Source of the DNA: a virus
DNA length: 24,229 bases
IMG/VR virus record: IMGVR_UViG_3300009502_001137
Span: 1-24,229 of that record
Direction: 5' to 3' (one strand)
Position numbers and translations under genes: made by a program. The notes below the pieces were generated by a model. The model was not told the origin of the DNA, searched no databases, and saw only the letters and a program-made list of their open reading frames with translations. Of this stretch, positions 21,359 through 24,229 are shown piece by piece (the first letter of the stretch is position 1; every line of letters begins with the position of its first letter).

Positions 21359-21557
21359 AGCCCGACAGAGGAACCCCCAGCCACGCCCCGCCACAGAAAG
21401 GGCATCTCTCGGAGAAGCAGTAATCGTGGCCGGGGTTCCAAACTGAACCAATGAGTAGTGTGCATAACCTGGACCGCCCGCATTGCACGGGACTCGGTCT
21501 TCGTTTCGATTCGCTGTTTCTGGATGCCGCAGATTCATTACGCGTCCAGCTAACCAC
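21357..21557 (-). CDS. Possible small CPFCGG zinc-ribbon-like protein
   Basis: A frame of up to 66 residues ending GHDYCFSERCPFCGGAW and then LGVPLSG. The CxxC-G motif resembles short phage zinc proteins. The start is uncertain (GTG 21555-21557 with GAGGGGGTGAGGT upstream). It lies between the late promoter candidate and the lipoprotein, and its stop falls in a word repeat as for real genes nearby. A competing frame overlaps the same stretch, so this is tentative. Confidence 0.3.
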   Translation of the reverse strand: MVSWTRNESAASRNSESKRRPSPVQCGRSRLCTLLIGSVWNPGHDYCFSERCPFCGGAWLGVPLSG

Positions 21558-21626
21558 ACCTCACCCCCTCAGCGTAAGAGGGTGGTTTCCCAACGTAGGA
21601 TTGACTTATCTCCCTGCCCCCAAGCC

Positions 21627-21655
21627 CTTTTACTTCCCCACTCCAGAACTGTCAA
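21627..21655 (-). promoter_or_regulatory. Candidate late-operon promoter
   Basis: On the minus strand a perfect TTGACA (21650-21655) is followed after 17 nt by TAAAAG (21627-21632), 4 of 6 to TATAAT. It lies 8 bp downstream of the repressor terminator and is the only good sigma70-like site I see before the late operon. Bases 21560-21626 hold no gene. Confidence 0.5.
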
Positions 21656-21662
21656 CGGCAAT

Positions 21663-21686
21663 AAAAAAGCCCGGATCACTCCGGGC
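21663..21686 (-). terminator. Intrinsic terminator of the repressor transcript
   Basis: On the minus strand GCCCGG-AGTGAT-CCGGGC is followed by TTTTTT, a 6-bp GC stem with a U-run. It would stop leftward transcription from the repressor gene before the late promoter. Confidence 0.8.
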
Positions 21687-21689
21687 CTC

Positions 21690-21789
21690 GGCCATCGGCG
21701 ATTGGCTATCGGCCATCGGCCCTCGGCCATCGGCCATCGGCCCTCGGCCATCGGCCATCGGCGATCGGCCATCGGCGATCGGCGATTCC
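21690..21789 (-). repeat. GCCGATG 7-nt tandem array
   Basis: About fourteen degenerate copies of a 7-nt unit (GCCGATG, GCCGATC, GCCGAGG, GCCAATC on the minus strand) occupy nearly 100 bp between the repressor and its terminator. A short second patch is at 21867-21886. It is the longest array in the window and is related to the array at 20944-20990. Confidence 0.9.
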
Positions 21790-21821
21790 CCAGCCGCCCC
21801 CCCATCCCTCCCATTATTCCC
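21778..21821. repeat. 44-bp direct repeat, copy 1
   Basis: ATCGGCGATTCCCCAGCC, seven C in total after the G, then ATCCCTCCCATTATTCCC. It is identical over 44 bp to 21879-21922, offset 101 bp, so this is a recent segmental duplication in the non-coding region behind the repressor. Confidence 0.85.
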
Positions 21822-21878
21822 CTTACTCCCCGCCGAAATTTACCATTCACAATTCACGCTGCCCAGTGGCCATCGGCC

Positions 21879-21922
21879 ATCGGCGATTCCCCAGCCGCCC
21901 CCCCATCCCTCCCATTATTCCC
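21879..21922. repeat. 44-bp direct repeat, copy 2
   Basis: An exact copy of 21778-21821. It is followed by sequence resembling the first codons of the lipoprotein gene (ATGAAGACGTGGATGAGACT on the minus strand, 21926-21945), whose ATG overlaps the repressor stop. The resulting 32-residue frame is repeat-made and not called as a gene. Confidence 0.85.
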
Positions 21923-21941
21923 ATTAGTCTCATCCACGTCT

Positions 21942-22340
21942 TCATTCTGTTCCCTCCTCCTTCTCTGTAATTTTCTCCAACTCAACCGCCATTTTAACGA
22001 TCGCTCTTACCAGATCCAACCGCACCTGACCGTCGCTCGCCTTTAATTTCTCCGCCCGGCTGCTGATCGCCGCCACCAATTCATCACTCGTCAAATACGA
22101 CAGGTCGCTCGTCCCCCTTGTGACAGGTTCACATAGATCGGCAGAAGTTTCATCCCATTCTCGCACATCTTCCCATTCAATATTCAACACCTTCGCATAG
22201 GCTTCACGAATCTCCATCGGCACTGAAGTGCGGCCTTTCTCGTATCCACACACCGCATTGTGAGACCTCCCAATAGCCCTTGCCACATCATCTTGTGAAA
22301 GTCTCACACGCGTGCGTAACTCTAGTAAATTATTTTTCAA
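21942..22340 (-). CDS. XRE-family phage repressor
   Basis: 132 residues. Residues 5-60 are an HTH_3/XRE domain (LELRTRVRLSQDDVARAIGR then SHNAVCGYEKG). The C-terminal part is acidic and helical (LDLVRAIVKMAVELEKITEKEE), suitable for dimerisation. There is no LexA/CI-type self-cleavage domain. An in-frame TGA upstream forces a TTG start at 22338-22340. It is divergent from a small HTH gene, the arrangement of a lysogeny switch, and two copies of the operator palindrome lie inside its own gene. Confidence 0.85.
   Translation of the reverse strand: MKNNLLELRTRVRLSQDDVARAIGRSHNAVCGYEKGRTSVPMEIREAYAKVLNIEWEDVREWDETSADLCEPVTRGTSDLSYLTSDELVAAISSRAEKLKASDGQVRLDLVRAIVKMAVELEKITEKEEGTE
22119..22133. 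promoter_or_regulatory. Operator-like palindrome, copy 1
   Basis: TGTGA-CAGGT-TCACA, a perfect 5+5 dyad inside the repressor gene. Confidence 0.6.
22294..22308. promoter_or_regulatory. Operator-like palindrome, copy 2
   Basis: TGTGA-AAGTC-TCACA, inside the 5' end of the repressor gene, 75 bp from copy 3. Confidence 0.6.
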
Positions 22341-22358
22341 AGTATTTCACATCAGCCG

Positions 22359-22387
22359 TTGACAATGTTGTGAAGTTGTCACATATT
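22359..22387 (+). promoter_or_regulatory. Rightward early promoter
   Basis: TTGACA (22359-22364), 17-nt spacer, CATATT (22382-22387; 4 of 6 to TATAAT). It is 22 bp upstream of the first early gene ATG and its spacer is occupied by operator copy 3. Confidence 0.6.
22369..22383. promoter_or_regulatory. Operator-like palindrome, copy 3, in the divergent promoter
   Basis: TGTGA-AGTTG-TCACA, between the -35 and -10 elements of the rightward promoter. A protein bound here would block RNA polymerase. A further half-site pair, TTCACA at 22346-22351 and TGTGAA at 22369-22374, lies around the -35. Confidence 0.7.
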
Positions 22388-22409
22388 GCCATTGTTACAC
22401 GCAACAGGA

Positions 22410-22586
22410 ATGAAACTAGAGCAAGAAACGCAGTCTGTCAAACCGGTGCAGCCCAAGAAACTCACCGTCACCGCCGCCGCCAAAACCCTTGGTGTCACCC
22501 GCACCCATCTCAGCCTGGTCCTCCACGGCCACCGTCAATCCCGCCGCCTCACCGCCCGTTACACCGCCCTCAAACAAGCCGCATGA
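22410..22586 (+). CDS. Cro/Ner-like small HTH protein
   Basis: 58 residues: MKLEQETQSVKPVQPKKLTV, then a helix-turn-helix AAKTLGVTRTHLSLVLHGHR and a basic tail RRLTARYTALKQAA. Size, divergent position and HTH make it the counterpart of Cro or Ner, probably competing with the repressor for the TGTGA-N5-TCACA sites. ATG 22410 is preferred over upstream non-ATG codons because those lie in the promoter. The stop overlaps the next start as ATGA. Confidence 0.75.
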   Translation: MKLEQETQSVKPVQPKKLTVTAAAKTLGVTRTHLSLVLHGHRQSRRLTARYTALKQAA

Positions 22587-22870
22587 CTCTCGCCACATCT
22601 ATCCGCCGCGCTCTCTCCGCTCCCGCGCCCGCCGCTGTGAATTATTTCCGTGCAGCCTTCAGCCCTGCGTATCCAAACGGTATCCGCACCGCATGGAAGC
22701 GCCTCGAATATATTCGGGGCATGCTCGCTGCTGGCCATGAGTTCAACGCCAACACCCTCGCCAAGCTCCGCGGTTGCTCCAGCAAGACCATCAAACGCGA
22801 TGTCTCATTCCTGCGCGCCAATGGTCTGCCCGTCCACTACGATCCCATCCGCAACACTTTCACGCTCTAG
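22583..22870 (+). CDS. Winged-helix regulator-like protein
   Basis: 95 residues. Residues 40-95 form an HTH/winged-helix unit (LEYIRGMLAAGHEFNANTLA, then KLRGCSSKTIKRDVSFL, then HYDPIRNTFTL) like the N-terminal domain of DeoR/WYL-type regulators: recognition helix SSKTIKRDVSFLR and a short wing. The effector domain found in those regulators is absent. It is coupled to the preceding gene and probably regulates early phage genes. Confidence 0.7.
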   Translation: MTLATSIRRALSAPAPAAVNYFRAAFSPAYPNGIRTAWKRLEYIRGMLAAGHEFNANTLAKLRGCSSKTIKRDVSFLRANGLPVHYDPIRNTFTL

Positions 22871-22874
22871 GAGG
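22869..22874 (+). promoter_or_regulatory. Perfect Shine-Dalgarno AGGAGG
   Basis: AGGAGG overlaps the TAG stop of the winged-helix gene and lies 6 nt before ATG 22881. It sets that start and makes the two genes coupled. Confidence 0.8.
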
Positions 22875-22880
22875 CCATTC

Positions 22881-23426
22881 ATGATCGCTCCAGCCATCCA
22901 GCGCCATCTCCCCCTCAAGGACCCCACCTTCCGCCCCACCATGGGCCTTGATGGTGCCAAGCACCTCCTCGACCTCAACGAAGACTACATCCTCGACCTG
23001 GTCGCCGACCGTGCCCTCAGTTTCGCCTGGAACATCGGCCTCGGCGAAGAGCGCCGCGAGCTCCGCCTCCTCCGCGCCAGCATCGACCACTACATGGCCC
23101 ACGGCAGCAAGCCCCACGCCCTCACCGAAGACCAGGCCTTCGCCCTCCTGCTCCCCCCCGGCTTCTCATTAACACCTGGCTTCAGCCAGGTGATCCGTCC
23201 AGCCCCCACGTCGGAAACCGTTTCAACGGTTTCGCGCCCCTACCTGACCAACGGCGAAATCCAGCGCTCCCTCAACTGCGTCAGCGACCACGTCCTGCAC
23301 CTCGTCGAGTCCAAAGACCTCAAGCTCCAGCCCAAGACCGATTACCGCCGTGGCCCCAACGGCAGCGCCCTCATCACCGTCGCCAGCTTCGAGCGCTTCC
23401 TGAAATCCCGGAGGCTCGGCAAGTGA
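22881..23426 (+). CDS. Two-module DNA-binding-like early protein
   Basis: 181 residues. Residues 28-72 (LLDLNEDYILDLVADRALSF ... ELRLLRASIDHYM) and 121-176 (LTNGEIQRSLNCVSDHVLHL ... LITVASFERFL) share the layout of an excisionase/MerR-like HTH: two helices, a short wing, and an Arg/Ser-x-x-x-Phe/His end. This suggests a duplicated DNA-binding unit. The linker 93-120 is encoded by two perfect hairpins (23173-23192, 23214-23233). Function is unknown; it could be an excision or early regulatory factor. Confidence 0.6.
   Translation: MIAPAIQRHLPLKDPTFRPTMGLDGAKHLLDLNEDYILDLVADRALSFAWNIGLGEERRELRLLRASIDHYMAHGSKPHALTEDQAFALLLPPGFSLTPGFSQVIRPAPTSETVSTVSRPYLTNGEIQRSLNCVSDHVLHLVESKDLKLQPKTDYRRGPNGSALITVASFERFLKSRRLGK
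23173..23192. repeat. Hairpin insert 1 within coding sequence
   Basis: CACCTGGCT-TC-AGCCAGGTG, a perfect 9-bp inverted repeat inside the linker of the 181-residue gene, in frame. Confidence 0.85.
23214..23233. repeat. Hairpin insert 2 within coding sequence
   Basis: GAAACCGTT-TC-AACGGTTTC, a perfect 9-bp inverted repeat with the same TC centre as insert 1, 21 bp downstream of it. Confidence 0.85.
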
Positions 23427-23755
23427 GTGCCCTCAAGCAATTCACCGGCTTCAAAGGCAAGTGCGCCTTCGCCCAGGTTGGCAACCTCAAGTTCGCCATC
23501 ATCGCCCGGACCGACCGCGATCTCACCCTCCTTTGGGATGCCATCATGGAAGATGTCCCCTTGGACTCCCGAGGCATCAAGAGCGCCATCCTCATCGAAT
23601 CCAGCACCCTCCCAACCCCAAAGGGGTTGAGTCCCAAAGCCCAGGGTTGCCCGCCCGCCGTAGCTCCGAGCGCAGGCGGGCGAGCTACCCTGGGAACCCG
23701 TCAATCAGAACCCATCAACCCCAAAGGGGTTGCGCCTACCACCATCGACCTATGA
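23423..23755 (+). CDS. Early protein of unknown function with repeat-derived C-terminus
   Basis: 110 residues; GTG start at 23423-23425 with GGAGG upstream and a GTGA overlap with the previous stop. Residues 1-60 (MSALKQFTGFKGKCAFAQVG onwards) look like a compact alpha/beta domain that I do not recognise. Residues 62-110 are encoded entirely by the composite inverted-repeat element 23613-23732 and its flank, remain in frame, and end with an ATGA overlap to the next gene. Confidence 0.6.
   Translation: MSALKQFTGFKGKCAFAQVGNLKFAIIARTDRDLTLLWDAIMEDVPLDSRGIKSAILIESSTLPTPKGLSPKAQGCPPAVAPSAGGRATLGTRQSEPINPKGVAPTTIDL
23613..23732. mobile_element. MITE-like composite inverted-repeat element
   Basis: Two identical 17-mers CAACCCCAAAGGGGTTG (23613-23629 and 23716-23732), each itself a hairpin, flank a large imperfect stem-loop: CCCAGGGT (640-647) pairs with ACCCTGGG (687-694), and GCCCGCC pairs with GGCGGGC (675-681), positions given as the last three digits. 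The 120-bp unit has no coding capacity of its own and lies inside a phage gene without breaking its frame. Confidence 0.65.
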
Positions 23756-24229
23756 CATCCAAACCCGAGACCCTCTACTACTGCCGCACCTGCCAGCGCC
23801 ACAGTTTCACCCGCCGTGGCCCACACCGCAACGTCACCACCAATCTGATGTGTTCGGTGGACCTCGCCGCAATGAACCCCGATAACTGCACCAACTGCAA
23901 CTGGATCATCTCCGGTGCTTGTGGCAACCAAGGCATTCGCAAGCACACCCCATGGCTCGGCTGTGGAGCCTGGAGCAAGACCCATGCTGTGTGTAGTCAA
24001 GCGCTACCAGCCCAAAGACCTGAGCGCTTCTCCAAGGTCGCGACGTTCGACCACGCGGCGGCGGTCTCGCAGTTAAAGACTCTCCACACCGAGGCCCAGA
24101 TTGGACTACGCAAGGTCGTAGCCCTCGGCCTCTTCTGTTTCGAGCTTAAGGAGGTTCACCTTAAGCACGGCCAGTTCGGCCCGTGGCTTCAGGAGTGCGC
24201 CCCGGAGCTTTGCAAGCTCCATTCCAAGT
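23752..24229 (+). CDS. Cys-rich N-terminus joined to DUF3102-like domain (partial, runs off the edge)
   Basis: An open frame of 159 codons from ATG 23752 (ATGA overlap) to the right edge. Residues 1-80 contain eight Cys (C11xxC14, C34, C46xxC49, C57, C71, C81), a zinc-binding look. Residues 98-159 (SQLKTLHTEAQIGLRKVVAL then ELKEVHLKHGQFGPWLQECA) match the DUF3102-like pattern 'GxxLxExKxxLxHGxFxxWL' found in phage early and replication-region proteins. The remainder is outside the window, so total length and function are unknown. Confidence 0.6.
   Translation, partial: MTSKPETLYYCRTCQRHSFTRRGPHRNVTTNLMCSVDLAAMNPDNCTNCNWIISGACGNQGIRKHTPWLGCGAWSKTHAVCSQALPAQRPERFSKVATFDHAAAVSQLKTLHTEAQIGLRKVVALGLFCFELKEVHLKHGQFGPWLQECAPELCKLHSK

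Noticed and set aside
21690-21789. Seven-nucleotide array as a CRISPR array
   Set aside because: Units are 7 nt with no spacers, and no cas gene is nearby.
21847-21945. 32-residue frame starting with ATGA overlap at the repressor stop
   Set aside because: It consists entirely of word repeats and the 44-bp duplication, and has no plausible folded product.
22280-22582. Longer upstream start for the 95-residue winged-helix gene
   Set aside because: It would run through the divergent promoter and the 58-aa HTH gene. The ATGA overlap at 22583 is the natural start.

Overview
The window is most of a tailed-phage (prophage) genome, GC-rich by eye, probably resident in a member of the Verrucomicrobiota (Limisphaerales/Pedosphaera-like). 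The host guess rests on two things: a fragment of an autotransporter-associated beta-strand-repeat type gene at the extreme left, and short purine-rich tandem 'word' repeats of a kind I associate with intergenic DNA of that phylum. It is inference; no ribosomal or tRNA marker is present.

Layout. Positions 1-96 (minus) hold a truncated host-like reading frame that stops at about 97. Positions 97-189 look like a phage-end or attachment region, with two exact 10-bp direct repeats 21 bp apart and a small palindrome. From 190 to about 21.6 kb one long late operon runs on the minus strand, so it is read right to left. Its order is: candidate promoter (21627-21655), possible small CPFCGG protein, lipoprotein, class 3 lipase, membrane/coiled-coil protein, winged-helix protein, 42-aa protein, DUF3486-like small terminase, large terminase, possible 64-aa protein, portal-MuF fusion, 64-aa protein, S78-type prohead protease, HK97-fold major capsid protein, a probable decoration protein, a 58-aa basic protein, gp6-like connector, gpS/gpG-like tail completion protein, a second tail-completion candidate, a 76-aa protein, tail tube, minor tail protein, a secreted duplicated-domain protein, tape measure, tail hub, and two distal tail/fibre proteins. 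No sheath gene is seen, so a siphovirus-type tail is most likely. The block membrane/coiled-coil + winged helix + DUF3486 + terminase resembles the packaging cassette of Mu-like phages.

The control region is at 21.6-22.4 kb. A TTG-started XRE repressor (minus) ends near a clear intrinsic terminator, and the late-operon promoter candidate lies just beyond it. The repressor is divergent from a rightward early operon: 58-aa Cro/Ner-like HTH, winged-helix protein, two-module DNA-binding protein, unknown protein, and a Cys-rich/DUF3102-like protein cut off at the right edge. Three perfect copies of a TGTGA-N5-TCACA palindrome lie in the repressor gene and in the divergent promoter.

The most unusual structure is the repeat landscape. 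Most non-overlapping gene junctions in the late operon carry a different 7-12-nt word repeated two to four times, placed between the stop codon of one gene and the start of the next. Related words also sit in frame in linkers of the terminase, portal and lipase and in signal-peptide codons. In the early operon, hairpin-forming inserts sit in frame inside two genes. Several virion-region proteins also carry signal peptides or membrane segments, which is unusual for phage structural proteins. No integrase or transposase gene is inside the window.
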